From positions 2,046,501 to 2,110,500 of the forward strand of contig NZ_AP026683.1 of assembly GCF_025997995.1 (NCBI RefSeq): a stretch of DNA of 64,000 bases, in the 5' to 3' direction. Position 1 is the stretch's first letter. Each line of letters opens with the position of its first letter. Shown here piece by piece: positions 9,194-17,777 of the stretch. The translations under genes were made by a program, and so were the position numbers. Under the pieces are notes generated by a model that worked only from the letters and a program-made list of their open reading frames with translations, had not been told where the DNA came from and did not search any database. Origin of the DNA: Sediminibacterium sp. TEGAF015 (GTDB lineage: Bacteria > Bacteroidota > Bacteroidia > Chitinophagales > Chitinophagaceae).

Positions 9194-9868
9194 TTAGCTT
9201 TTCTCAATAGGGATAAGCCCATTTTTTATAGCATACAGAACTAAGCCGGCCGAATTTTTCGAGCCGGTTTTTTCTTGCATGGATTTTCGGTAAGATTCCA
9301 CAGTTCTTACACTCATGGAAAGTTGATCAGCTATCTCCTTACTCGTGCATTCAGCAGCAATACACTGCAAAATCACTTTCTCTTTTTCGGAAAAATGGAT
9401 TTGAGAGGATTTGGTATGAGGATAATAACGATTGCTTTGAATTAAATGCTGCAATTTTTTAGAAGTAAAAGCACAATAAAAGGATTGGCTATTTAAAACT
9501 TGAAAAATAGCTTTTTCTAGTTCGCTTTTAGAAATATACTTACTTGCAATACCATGAACACCTGCAGACAACAAACTCAATAAAAGCTCATCAGCATACT
9601 GACCATACAGAATGAAAACCTTACTATTATTACCAATCTGTTGAATAGACTGTACCACTGAAGATAGCTGCGTATGCGGAAGCATTGCATCCAGTAAAAC
9701 CAAATCGGGCCGGGTTTGGGCAATAGTAACAATGAGATCAATATCTGTATTGCTCTCGCCTACAACTTCTATATTTTCGAAGCTTGAGAAAAATTGTTTG
9801 AGTCCATCGAGAAATATTTCTTGGTGATCGGCTAAAAATATTCGGATAATGGACTCTTGCTTGCTCAT
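9194..9868 (-). CDS. Response regulator, REC plus LuxR/NarL-type HTH
   Basis: 224 residues from the ATG at 9868, chosen because the longer reading frame runs back through the upstream gene. The receiver domain (about 8-125) has the phosphoacceptor Asp60 in LVLLDAML and a Lys at ASKYIS, but only one acidic residue in the metal pocket (LADH) and no Ser/Thr at the usual switch site (FILYGQY), so phosphorylation may be weak or absent. The C-terminal NarL-type HTH (about 150-215) has FSEKEKVILQCIAAECTSKE and SMSVRTVESYRKSMQEK. It starts 1 bp after the preceding HTH gene. No cognate kinase lies beside it. Confidence 0.88.
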   Translation of the reverse strand: MSKQESIIRIFLADHQEIFLDGLKQFFSSFENIEVVGESNTDIDLIVTIAQTRPDLVLLDAMLPHTQLSSVVQSIQQIGNNSKVFILYGQYADELLLSLLSAGVHGIASKYISKSELEKAIFQVLNSQSFYCAFTSKKLQHLIQSNRYYPHTKSSQIHFSEKEKVILQCIAAECTSKEIADQLSMSVRTVESYRKSMQEKTGSKNSAGLVLYAIKNGLIPIEKS

Positions 9869-9869
9869 A

Positions 9870-10244
9870 TCATTTCTGTTTGAATTGCAATTCCAATAAG
9901 ACTTGGTATTTTTCGGACAACTCCATATATTTATTTTTCCAGAAAATTGTTTGCCGTTTAGATTCTTCCAGCGTTTCTGGTTCACTTGTATCCCAATAGT
10001 TCACCTGAAGTTCACTTGATTGTGTTTCTATAAAACCTTCTACTAATTCTATGAAATTGACCCCCAAGATTTTCCCGTATTCTACTAATATATCCAGCGG
10101 TAAAGCCGGGTCATCAATATGATTGTAATATGAGGACCTGCTAAATCCAGCTTTCGCAGCTAGTTTGGTAATGGAAATACCTTTTAGTTCAACCTGGGTT
10201 CTAAGCAACTGCCCACGATGAATATTTTTTCTACTGTTTTTCAA
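9870..10244 (-). CDS. Cro/CI-like HTH protein with C-terminal helix
   Basis: A 124-residue protein with a helix-turn-helix at about residues 10-65 (RGQLLRTQVELKGISITKLA, then GFSRSSYYNHID) and a charged helical tail (IFWKNKYMELSEKYQVLLEL) likely to form a coiled coil. The start is a TTG at 10244; no in-frame ATG precedes it. Its TGA is 1 bp from the start of the LuxR-type regulator, implying translational coupling. Its target is unknown. Confidence 0.7.
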   Translation of the reverse strand: MKNSRKNIHRGQLLRTQVELKGISITKLAAKAGFSRSSYYNHIDDPALPLDILVEYGKILGVNFIELVEGFIETQSSELQVNYWDTSEPETLEESKRQTIFWKNKYMELSEKYQVLLELQFKQK

Positions 10245-10317
10245 TACAGTAAAGAAATAAACAATAGTGTTTAATTAAATAAACAAAAAGAAAGTAGTAT
10301 TGTACATTTATGTATAA

Positions 10318-11466
10318 TTAAAGCCTTCTCAACCCTTGCACAGCCTTTTCTAGAGTAGCTTCTGATTTAGCAAAACAGAAACGGAGTACTTTATTGTCTT
10401 GTCCATTCTGATAAAAAGCAGATACAGGTATGGTAGCTACACCAAACTCCTTGGTAAGTTTAATGGCCAACTCTTTATCGGATAACTGACTGAAACTGGC
10501 ATAACTATAACATTCAAAATAACTACCCTGCGAAGGAATACAGGTGAATGGTGTATCACGCATTAAAACCCTGAAGTAATCACGTTTTGTTTGCATGGCA
10601 GCACCAAGAGATAAATACGCTTCTTCATTTTCAATATAAGTAGCCAATGCCACCTGCGGCGGAGTGGGACAGGTAAAACAATTGAACTGATGCACTTTTC
10701 TGAATTCCTTCATCAGCTGCTCAGGAGCCATACAATAACCCAGTTTCCACCCTGTACAATGATAGGTTTTGCCAAAGGAAAAGCAAACAAAACTGCGCTC
10801 GAATAAGTGCGGGTATTTTAAAATACTTTGGTGTTCAATCCCATCAAAAATTAAATGTTCATATACTTCATCGCTAAGTATAATAATATTTGTTCCTTCC
10901 ACAATGCCAGATAATATTTGCATGTCCTCCGCTGAAAGCACTGCCCCGGTTGGGTTATGGGGCGAGTTAATCATAATCATGCGCGTGCGGGAGGTGATTT
11001 TACTTTTCACTTCTTCCCAAGGAATACCATAATTGGGATATTGCAATTGAATGGGTACAGCAATGGCTTTGTTCAATTCAATGGTAGGAATGTAACAATC
11101 ATAAGCAGGTTCAAAAACGATTACTTCATCACCTGGTTGCAATACGGTTGTCAGCGCTGTATAAATGGCATAGGTACCTCCGGGCGTAATTGTAATGGAT
11201 GCAGCAGGATCTATAGAAGCATTGTATAGTTTATTGGCTTTTGCCGCCAAAGCTTTTACCAAAGGAGGGTACCCATTCATATGGGTGTACTGATTAAATC
11301 CATCTTGCATGGCTTTGCTCACCAAACTGGTTAATTCAACACTCATAGGGAAATCAGGAAAGCCCTGACCCAAATTCACAGCACCAGCCTCATTGGCCAG
11401 CTGACTCATTACAGTAAAAATAGTAGTACCTACCTGAGGTAATTTAGATTGAATAGCAACAGACAC
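10318..11466 (-). CDS. Methionine/kynurenine-type aminotransferase (PLP, fold I)
   Basis: A PLP-dependent class I/II aminotransferase, 382 residues from the GTG at 11466 (a TTG at 11487 is also possible and would overlap the upstream gene by 11 bp). It opens with SKLPQVGTTIFTVMSQLA and GAVNLGQGFPDF, the hallmark of the YbdL/kynurenine-oxoglutarate transaminase group. The PLP-binding lysine is in SFGKTYHCTGWKLGY; NSPHNPTGAVL and LSDEVYEHLIFDG are the usual cofactor motifs. It probably transaminates methionine or aromatic amino acids with a 2-oxo acid. The upstream gene on the same strand is a TolC-like protein, a functionally unrelated neighbour. Confidence 0.88.
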   Translation of the reverse strand: MSVAIQSKLPQVGTTIFTVMSQLANEAGAVNLGQGFPDFPMSVELTSLVSKAMQDGFNQYTHMNGYPPLVKALAAKANKLYNASIDPAASITITPGGTYAIYTALTTVLQPGDEVIVFEPAYDCYIPTIELNKAIAVPIQLQYPNYGIPWEEVKSKITSRTRMIMINSPHNPTGAVLSAEDMQILSGIVEGTNIIILSDEVYEHLIFDGIEHQSILKYPHLFERSFVCFSFGKTYHCTGWKLGYCMAPEQLMKEFRKVHQFNCFTCPTPPQVALATYIENEEAYLSLGAAMQTKRDYFRVLMRDTPFTCIPSQGSYFECYSYASFSQLSDKELAIKLTKEFGVATIPVSAFYQNGQDNKVLRFCFAKSEATLEKAVQGLRRL

Positions 11467-11476
11467 TTTGTTGAAA

Positions 11477-12781
11477 TTATGGCTCAATAATATTCGCCAG
11501 ACGCTTCAGTTCTACTTCGGCAACCTTGGCTGTGAATGCCAAGTTAACCAATCTGTAGGATTCATTCTCAAAACTTTGTTGAGCCAGCTTCACATCAATA
11601 ATAGTAGCTTGTCCTAATTGAAAACGTTGCATTACCAGGTCTAACAATTGTTTGCTTAAAATCTGGTTTTCTTTAGCGGTTTTTAATTGTGCTAATGCAT
11701 TGCTGTATGCCTGATAAGTGCGTACAGTTCCCGTTTCAATATTTAATAAAAACTGGTCTCTTTGTACTTTGGCATTGCGGGTATTAATTTCAGCAACCTG
11801 TTGTTGCTTTTTGCTAATCATACCATTATAAATAGGTATCGCTAAATTCACCCCCAGAAAAGGACCATAGCTTCTATTCTCTAAAATAAAACCAGCGCCA
11901 CTTTTGGTATTGCTAAAATTGAAACCGGTAGTTGCTCGTAGGGTTGGTACACGTAAGGCAGCAGTTTCTCTTTCCAGCAACTCATTAATTTTAATTTGTT
12001 GCTCTGCAGCTGCAATTTGCGGGTTTTTCAAGGCCAGAGGCTTTATCTGACTTAGCGTCACCTTCTCATCTACTACGATAGAATCTTTAATAACTACCGC
12101 ACTATCCGGGCTAACAAATAACAAACTCAATAAATTGGTTTTACCCTGATCTATAATTAATTGTTGCGCTTGTTTAGATTGTATCAATGCATTAAGGTCA
12201 ATTTGTGCCTGATATAAATCTGCATTATTGGCCAAACCGACTTCTTTTCTGCTTTTGATAACATCAATTCTTTGCTGAGATACCTCAATCGACTTTTCAA
12301 TCGTATTTAATAAATTCTGTTGACGTACTACATCATAATAGCTGGTCATAACAGCAGCCATGGTACCCTGAATCTGTGCATTGAGCATATCCTCATTCAT
12401 CTTCTGCAACTCGGCCAATCTTTGTTGTGCCGCTTTCACCCTAAATCCATTGAACAATAAAATACCTGCTGTAATATTGGCATTCATATTATTGGAAGAC
12501 ACTCCGCTTCTGGTAACGTTTCTGGAAGGATCTGGAAATTTCTGATTAATGCTGGTCGCATTTTCAACATCACTAACGGTAGCAGTTACAGTAGGAAGAC
12601 CGCCTGCAACACCAACATAATTGTTGATAGCAGCAATCTCCACATTGTTTTTAGCCAACTGAATATTATAGCTGTTTTTCAAAGCGATTGCTACAGCATC
12701 TGACAAACTTAATCTGTTCTGGCCAAACCCAAACTGGGTAGCCATTGGTATTACCAGGAATGATAGGATTAATTTACGCAT
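11477..12781 (-). CDS. TolC-family outer-membrane protein (orphan)
   Basis: 434 residues from the ATG at 12781, which gives a clean signal peptide (MRKLILSFLVIPMATQFGFG, cut before Q). Duplicated helical repeats follow, e.g. LQKMNEDMLNAQIQGTMAAV and LDLVMQRFQLGQATIIDVK, the latter being the conserved TolC C-terminal motif. No adaptor or pump gene is adjacent; the neighbours are pyrH (57 bp upstream) and an aminotransferase. It may serve pumps encoded elsewhere. Confidence 0.88.
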   Translation of the reverse strand: MRKLILSFLVIPMATQFGFGQNRLSLSDAVAIALKNSYNIQLAKNNVEIAAINNYVGVAGGLPTVTATVSDVENATSINQKFPDPSRNVTRSGVSSNNMNANITAGILLFNGFRVKAAQQRLAELQKMNEDMLNAQIQGTMAAVMTSYYDVVRQQNLLNTIEKSIEVSQQRIDVIKSRKEVGLANNADLYQAQIDLNALIQSKQAQQLIIDQGKTNLLSLLFVSPDSAVVIKDSIVVDEKVTLSQIKPLALKNPQIAAAEQQIKINELLERETAALRVPTLRATTGFNFSNTKSGAGFILENRSYGPFLGVNLAIPIYNGMISKKQQQVAEINTRNAKVQRDQFLLNIETGTVRTYQAYSNALAQLKTAKENQILSKQLLDLVMQRFQLGQATIIDVKLAQQSFENESYRLVNLAFTAKVAEVELKRLANIIEP

Positions 12782-12838
12782 CAGGTCTAAATTACCAACG
12801 GATGATTGAATTCTATGGATTTTTACACGAACGGGCAA

Positions 12839-13555
12839 CTAGCTTACCAGCGTACCTACATTGGCTCCTTCAACCACCTGCAATAAATTACCCTGGGTAT
12901 TCATATCGAATACAATAATAGGTAGTTTGTTTTCCATACAAAGCGTGAAAGCTGTCATATCCATCACTTTCAGGTTTTTAGAGATGCATTCCTGAAAACT
13001 TAGTTTTTCAAATTTGGTGGCAGTTGGATCTTTTTCCGGATCAGCACTGTAGATACCATCTACTCTTGTCCCTTTCAAAATCACATCAGCCTTCATTTCA
13101 ATAGCTCTTAATGAACCAGCCGTATCGGTAGTGAAATAAGGGTTACCAGTACCAGCGCCAAAAATAACCACACGTCCTTTTTCTAAATGACGCAACGCTT
13201 TTCTACGGATATAGGGCTCTGCTACTTGCTCCATGTTAATAGCGCTTTGCAAACGGGTATACACCCCTATTTTTTCCAGCATTGCCTGCATGGCCATGGC
13301 ATTGATTACCGTTGCCAGCATACCCATATAATCGCCGTGCGCTCTTTCAATTCCACTGTCGGCTTCGTTCATACCTCTGTAAATATTACCACCCCCAATT
13401 ACGATTGCCACCTGAACACCAAGATCAGTAACCCTTTTGATATCATGTGCATATTGCTCAATGATTTTGGGGTTAAAGGGATCGCCGTTTCTTTGATCGC
13501 CCAATAAAGCTTCTCCAGATAATTTCAAGAGGATACGTTTAAATTTTGGTAGCAT
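12839..13555 (-). CDS. pyrH: UMP kinase
   Basis: A 238-residue bacterial UMP kinase of the amino-acid kinase fold, of normal length. It has the N-terminal [27 protein letters not shown], the conserved R-H region ([20 protein letters not shown]) and [20 protein letters not shown]. It makes UDP from UMP and ATP in cytosolic pyrimidine synthesis and is normally feedback-inhibited by UTP. It sits downstream of rpsB-tsf as in many bacteria, though a hairpin and a new -7 box in the tsf-pyrH spacer suggest it also has its own promoter. frr, the usual next gene, is absent. Confidence 0.97.
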   Translation of the reverse strand: MLPKFKRILLKLSGEALLGDQRNGDPFNPKIIEQYAHDIKRVTDLGVQVAIVIGGGNIYRGMNEADSGIERAHGDYMGMLATVINAMAMQAMLEKIGVYTRLQSAINMEQVAEPYIRRKALRHLEKGRVVIFGAGTGNPYFTTDTAGSLRAIEMKADVILKGTRVDGIYSADPEKDPTATKFEKLSFQECISKNLKVMDMTAFTLCMENKLPIIVFDMNTQGNLLQVVEGANVGTLVS

Positions 13556-13585
13556 AGCTAGAGGTTGTTTAAAGTGAGTAGGTTA

Positions 13586-13593
13586 CAAAAGTA
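13586..13593 (-). promoter_or_regulatory. -7 promoter element upstream of pyrH
   Basis: TACTTTTG on the minus strand matches TAnnTTTG and lies 30 bp before the pyrH start, just after the tsf-pyrH hairpin. No good -33 TTTG is seen because the hairpin occupies that region, so this is tentative. Confidence 0.4.
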
Positions 13594-13627
13594 CAAAAGC
13601 CCCTCCGATTATTGGGAGAGGCTTTTG
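13594..13627 (-). terminator. Hairpin between tsf and pyrH
   Basis: CAAAAGCC / GGCTTTTG arms (8 bp) extended after one mismatch by CTCC / GGAG, with an 8-base loop. On the minus strand it follows the tsf stop by about 20 bp and ends in a weak T-rich tract, so it is a probable terminator or attenuator of the rpsB-tsf transcript. Confidence 0.65.
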
Positions 13628-13648
13628 AAAATATTTGGCTATTGAAAA

Positions 13649-14485
13649 TTAACCTAAAGCAACACGCTTAAATTCAGTAACAGTAACGTTACCAGCGTTC
13701 TTTAAGTAAGCTTCAACAGTAATAGAACCGTCTTTTACAAATGCCTGGGCTAATAATGTATTCTCTTTAAAGAATGCATTCAATTTGCCTTCAGCAATTT
13801 TAGCTACCATTTCGTCAGGTTTGCCAGCCATCTTAGGATCAGCTTTCATGGTTTCTAACACGATTGCTCTTTCTCTTTCGATGGTTTCAGCAGGAATGCT
13901 ATTTGCATCTACCGCTAAAGGATTCATAGCAGCAATCTGCATTGCAACGTCCTTACCAGCTTCAGGAGCTTCAGCGCTTAGTCCTACCAATACACCCATA
14001 CGGTTTGCACCGTGGATATAAGAAGCAACATAAGGAGCTTCAATTCTTTCAAACTTGGCAACACCAATTTTTTCACCAATTGCAGCCAACTTATCGTTGA
14101 TCATATCGGCTACTTTAGCACCATTGATACTTACTTCGTTTAGTTCTTCAGCACTCTTAACGTTGTTGGCAACAGCTGCATCAGCAATAGATGTAGCGAA
14201 GGCAACGAAATCAGCGTTCTTAGAAACGAAGTCGGTTTCACAGCTAATGCAAACGACAAATCCAACTTTGTTGTCAGCAGAAGTACGAGCAATGATTACT
14301 CCTTCTTTTGCTTCTCTGTCGCTACGCTTAGCAGCCACTTTCTGGCCTTGCTTACGTAACCAATCAATTGCAGCTTCAAAATCACCATTGGTTTCAGTTA
14401 AAGCTTTTCTACAATCCATCATACCAGCACCAGTGGCCTGACGTAATTTATTAATATCAGCAGCTGTAATAGTTGCAGTTGACAT
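13649..14485 (-). CDS. tsf: Translation elongation factor Ts
   Basis: A 278-residue EF-Ts, the nucleotide exchange factor for EF-Tu. The N-terminal UBA-like domain has ADINKLRQATGAGMMDCRKA, followed by GDFEAAIDWLRKQG; the core contains the TDFVSKNADF motif that contacts EF-Tu, and the dimerisation region has NPLAVD. The C-terminus EAYLKNAGNVTVTEFKRVAL is typical. It lies 34 bp downstream of rpsB on the same strand, the nearly universal rpsB-tsf pair. Confidence 0.97.
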   Translation of the reverse strand: MSTATITAADINKLRQATGAGMMDCRKALTETNGDFEAAIDWLRKQGQKVAAKRSDREAKEGVIIARTSADNKVGFVVCISCETDFVSKNADFVAFATSIADAAVANNVKSAEELNEVSINGAKVADMINDKLAAIGEKIGVAKFERIEAPYVASYIHGANRMGVLVGLSAEAPEAGKDVAMQIAAMNPLAVDANSIPAETIERERAIVLETMKADPKMAGKPDEMVAKIAEGKLNAFFKENTLLAQAFVKDGSITVEAYLKNAGNVTVTEFKRVALG

Positions 14486-14519
14486 AATTATTTCAATTTA
14501 AAAGATTCAATAATAAAGC

Positions 14520-15419
14520 TTATCTAGCTCCACCACCTGCAGGTCTGCGGTTACCGCCACCTGCTGGAGTACGACGCTTAGGAGCACCACCAGGACCACC
14601 GGCAGGAGCACCACTACGGCCTCTACCACCACGTCCAGCTTCAGATTGCGCTTCTGCTTCTAAACGACGAGCTCTCGCTTCGTTTTCATTGTTGTTGTCA
14701 TCAGACTCTTCTTCATCTTTAGAAGCCTGGCGCTCAGCCAAACCTTCTGCAATTGCAGCAACGATGTAGTTAGTGATGATAGCAATAGACTTAGTAGCGT
14801 CATCGTTCGCTGGAATAGCGAAGTCAACTTTATTAGGATCACAGTTGGTATCAACCATACCAAAAGTAGTAATACCCAAACGCTTCGCTTCTGCTAAAGC
14901 GATATGCTCGTGACCAATGTCAACTAAGAATAAAGCTGCAGGAAGACGGCCTAACTGAGCAATACCGCCCAATACTTTTTCCATCTTATCCTTATCGCGA
15001 GAAAGGGTTAATCTTTCTTTCTTGGTTAAGCTGTCAGCGCTTCCGTCAGCCAACATTTTTTCAATGCTCTGCATTTTCTTCACGCTCTTACGAACAGTGT
15101 TGAAGTTGGTAAGCATACCACCTAACCAACGTTCTGTAGCATAAGGCATGTTTACACGCTTAGCGCATTCGGTAACAATTTCTTTTGCTTGTTTCTTGGT
15201 AGCAACAAACATAATTTTCTTACCGCTCTTCGCAATTTGCTTGATAGCAGCTGCAGACTCCTGTAGGTAGTCAACAGTTTTGTTAAGGTCGATAATGTGA
15301 ATACCTTTTTTCTCAGCAAAGATGTAAGGCAACATCTTTGGATTCCACTTCTTTTTCAGGTGACCAAAGTGTACGCCGGCCTCCAGTAGTTGCTGTTGTA
15401 GTGAAGTGTTATTTTCCAT
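14520..15419 (-). CDS. rpsB: 30S ribosomal protein uS2 with Gly/Arg-rich tail
   Basis: The first 235 or so residues are canonical uS2: LLEAGVHFGHLKKKWNPKM, FVATKKQAKEIV, TERWLGGMLTNFNTVRKSV, PAALFLVDIGHEHIA and the NCDPNKVDFAIPANDDA motif. After a charged stretch (DEEESDDNNNENEARA) there is an extra C-terminal tail of about 50 residues rich in Gly, Arg, Pro and Ala (GRGGRGRSGAPAGG, GGGNRRPAGGGAR). At 299 residues the protein is 40-60 longer than standard uS2. It belongs to the small subunit head-body junction and leads the tsf operon. Confidence 0.97.
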   Translation of the reverse strand: MENNTSLQQQLLEAGVHFGHLKKKWNPKMLPYIFAEKKGIHIIDLNKTVDYLQESAAAIKQIAKSGKKIMFVATKKQAKEIVTECAKRVNMPYATERWLGGMLTNFNTVRKSVKKMQSIEKMLADGSADSLTKKERLTLSRDKDKMEKVLGGIAQLGRLPAALFLVDIGHEHIALAEAKRLGITTFGMVDTNCDPNKVDFAIPANDDATKSIAIITNYIVAAIAEGLAERQASKDEEESDDNNNENEARARRLEAEAQSEAGRGGRGRSGAPAGGPGGAPKRRTPAGGGNRRPAGGGAR

Positions 15420-15476
15420 TGTGGTGAATTATATAATTTTTTAAAATTTATTTCAAGTAGATATTCAATACAACGA

Positions 15477-15866
15477 TTAACGCTTACTGAACTGGTAGCT
15501 TCTACGGGCTTTCTTATGACCAAATTTCTTACGTTCAACACTACGTGGATCACGCTTCAATTGACCAGCTGCTTTAAGTGCAGGACGCAATTCAGGATTC
15601 ACCTCAATCAACGCACGAGCAATACCTAATTTAGCTGCTTCAGCCTGACCTTTCAAACCACCACCGGTAGCGTTGATAATGATATCAAACTTGCCTTCTA
15701 ATTCAGTAGTTTTTAAAGGAGCTTCTACTTGGTTCTGTAAGTAAACCAGTGGGAAATAAGCTTTGTAGTCTTTGTCGTTTACAGTTATTTTTCCTTCGCC
15801 TTTGCTGATGAAGACACGTGTAACGGCTTCTTTACGGCGACCAACTGCATTTTTTTGTTTTTCCAT
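15477..15866 (-). CDS. rpsI: 30S ribosomal protein uS9
   Basis: 129 residues, normal length. Contains AVGRRKEAVTRVFISKGEGK near the N-terminus, GGGLKGQAEAAKLGIARALI, and the conserved basic C-terminus ending in KKARRSYQFSKR, which reaches toward the P-site tRNA. It follows rplM after 42 bp on the same strand, the standard pair. Confidence 0.98.
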   Translation of the reverse strand: MEKQKNAVGRRKEAVTRVFISKGEGKITVNDKDYKAYFPLVYLQNQVEAPLKTTELEGKFDIIINATGGGLKGQAEAAKLGIARALIEVNPELRPALKAAGQLKRDPRSVERKKFGHKKARRSYQFSKR

Positions 15867-15882
15867 TTTGTTTATGCTTGGC

Positions 15883-15902
15883 GTCTGGCATTGCTACCAG
15901 AC
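15883..15902 (-). other. Small inverted repeat in rplM-rpsI spacer
   Basis: GTCTGG and CCAGAC (6 bp, 8-base loop) sit between the rplM stop and the rpsI start. There is no T-run after it, so a processing or translational-spacing hairpin is more likely than a terminator. Short enough that chance is possible. Confidence 0.3.
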
Positions 15903-15908
15903 AATGTT

Positions 15909-16352
15909 TTAGAATTTAAGTTCCTTAGGTTGCTGAGCGGTATGAGGATGCGCAGTTCCGGCATACACGAATAATTTTTTGATCATTTTACGACCTAATT
16001 TATTCTTAGGTAACATGCCTTTCACAGCTCTTTCCATAATTACTTCTGGACGACGCTTTAATAGACTGCCAGCAACTTCTTCTTTTTTACCGCCTGGGTA
16101 ACCAGAGAAGTTCAGGTATACTTTATCTTCTAACTTATTACCAGTGAAAGCAACTTTCTCTGCGTTAATTACAATTACGTAATCGCCACAATCTACGTGT
16201 GGAGTGTAATAAGCTTTGTTTTTACCGCGCAATACAGCGGCAATCTTAGATGCAATACGTCCCACGGTTTGATTAGTACCATCAACTACATACCAGTTGT
16301 GTTGAACGGTAGCCGCATTCGCATGCTTGGTGGTGAAATGAAGTTTACTCAT
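15909..16352 (-). CDS. rplM: 50S ribosomal protein uL13
   Basis: 147 residues, normal length. It shows the family motifs [51 protein letters not shown] and the [14 protein letters not shown] signature. An early-assembly large-subunit protein. It is the first gene of the rplM-rpsI-rpsB-tsf block, and a hairpin-forming leader lies just upstream. Confidence 0.98.
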   Translation of the reverse strand: MSKLHFTTKHANAATVQHNWYVVDGTNQTVGRIASKIAAVLRGKNKAYYTPHVDCGDYVIVINAEKVAFTGNKLEDKVYLNFSGYPGGKKEEVAGSLLKRRPEVIMERAVKGMLPKNKLGRKMIKKLFVYAGTAHPHTAQQPKELKF

Positions 16353-16371
16353 GATTCTTTGTTTTAAGTGA

Positions 16372-16393
16372 AATCGGCGCTATCCCACCGATT
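16372..16393 (-). promoter_or_regulatory. Hairpin in the rplM leader
   Basis: AATCGG / CCGATT arms (6 bp, 10-base loop) about 20 bp before the rplM start. A second imperfect repeat, TCCC-ATTTTTT-GGGA, lies just upstream at 16399-16414. L13 autoregulatory leaders are established in other phyla, so this could be a ribosomal-protein leader; the evidence here is the position and short pairing only. Confidence 0.35.
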
Positions 16394-16505
16394 AGAATAT
16401 CCCATTTTTTGGGAGGGCAAAGGTCTGCATTGGCAATGGAACCACCAAGAAATTAGGGAATTATTTTGGGGGCACTGTTCACAACTAGTTGATTTTCAAT
16501 AAAAT

Positions 16506-16534
16506 TTTGTGCAAGTTTTTTTCATCTACCTTTG
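16506..16534 (+). promoter_or_regulatory. Promoter for amidohydrolase gene, near-leaderless
   Basis: TTTG at 16506-16509 and TACCTTTG at 16527-16534 with spacing 17 match the Bacteroidota consensus. The ATG at 16540 begins only 5 bp after the -7 box, so transcription would start at or next to the start codon. This also excludes the longer frame beginning at 16489, which lies upstream of the promoter. Confidence 0.7.
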
Positions 16535-16539
16535 CAGAT

Positions 16540-17721
16540 ATGGGATTTTTACAATTTTCAGGGCAGGATTTATTCGATGGAAATCAATTTTTAGGACCCA
16601 ACCAGGTACTCATTACCAATGAAGAAGGTCAGGTAGAAGCCATTCTACCCCGGTCAGAAGCCGGGGAGGAAATACTGGAAGTCCCGGGTATTTTGAGTCC
16701 AGGCTTTGTGAATGCCCACTGTCATTTGGAATTAAGTCATATGAAAGGCAGAATTCCAGAACATACCGGATTGCCTGAATTTATTTTGAAAATAGTGAAC
16801 GAAAGGCACCATCCGGAAGAAGAAATACGGGAAGCCATTGCTCAAGCAGAAGCGCAGATGATGCAAGAGGGCATTGTTGCAGTTGGTGATATCAGTAACA
16901 ATCATTTAACTGCTGCACAAAAAGCCAAACAAAACCTGGCCTATTATACGTTTGTAGAAATCAGTGGCTGGAAACCGGAAATTGCTGAACCCCGTTTCAG
17001 CAATGCACAAAAAGTAATGGAGCAGTTCAGAGGGATTATAACTGCCGCATCTTTTAGTCCGCACGCACCTTATTCTGTATCCCGAGAGCTCTGGGAAATG
17101 ATGATGCCCCATTTTGAAGGCAATACAGTAACCATACACAACCAGGAAACCCCTGCCGAAAATGAGCTATTCCAAAAAGGAAGCGGAGATTTTGTGCAGA
17201 TGTACCAGGCCATGAATATTGATCAGGCTCATTTTACGCCAACTGGTAAGAATAGCCTGCCGTCTTACTTCCCCCAATTGCAAAAAGCAAAAAATGTTTT
17301 GCTGGTGCACAATACCAACACCTCAGAAGCGGATATGGATTTTGCAACAGCAACTGCGAAAGCAAATCAGCAATCATTGTATTATGCGTTGTGTGTAAAT
17401 GCCAATCTCTACATTGAAAATGCGTTGCCACCCATTGAATTACTCAGAAGTAAAAATGCCAATATTGTTTTAGGCACCGATAGTTTGTCGAGCAACCACC
17501 AGCTCAGCATTTTAGAAGAAGTGAAAACCATAGCTAGAAACTTTCCTTCCATTCCATTAGCAGAAATGCTACAATGGGCTACTAACAATGGAGCCAAAGC
17601 CTTACAGATGGATGCAGCATTGGGTAGTATTGCACCTGGTAAAAAACCCGGAATCATTGTATTAGAAAATGTAGAACCAGGAAAGAACTTGAACCAAGCG
17701 ACTGTAAGAAGATTGATATGA
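16540..17721 (+). CDS. Amidohydrolase family metal-dependent deaminase/hydrolase
   Basis: 393 residues from the ATG at 16540. A TIM-barrel amidohydrolase of the chlorohydrolase/deaminase subgroup: the first metal site is in FVNAHCHLELSHMKG (H-x-H), then SPHAPYSVS, HNTNTSEADMD, and LGTDSLSSNHQLSIL with the catalytic Asp. The C-terminus GSIAPGKKPGIIVLENV is typical of the small beta-domain. Related Bacteroidota enzymes are often called aminodeoxyfutalosine deaminase-like, but the substrate (adenosine-like, guanine-like or other) cannot be fixed from the sequence. Monocistronic; it faces the convergent blh gene. Confidence 0.85.
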   Translation: MGFLQFSGQDLFDGNQFLGPNQVLITNEEGQVEAILPRSEAGEEILEVPGILSPGFVNAHCHLELSHMKGRIPEHTGLPEFILKIVNERHHPEEEIREAIAQAEAQMMQEGIVAVGDISNNHLTAAQKAKQNLAYYTFVEISGWKPEIAEPRFSNAQKVMEQFRGIITAASFSPHAPYSVSRELWEMMMPHFEGNTVTIHNQETPAENELFQKGSGDFVQMYQAMNIDQAHFTPTGKNSLPSYFPQLQKAKNVLLVHNTNTSEADMDFATATAKANQQSLYYALCVNANLYIENALPPIELLRSKNANIVLGTDSLSSNHQLSILEEVKTIARNFPSIPLAEMLQWATNNGAKALQMDAALGSIAPGKKPGIIVLENVEPGKNLNQATVRRLI

Positions 17722-17777
17722 TACTATTGAAAAAACTTTGTTTCACTCAACTATTACATGTACTACTAATTTCCTAA

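Noticed and set aside
16489-16539. Longer start for the amidohydrolase
   Set aside because: It would begin upstream of the promoter elements and adds residues not expected for the family.
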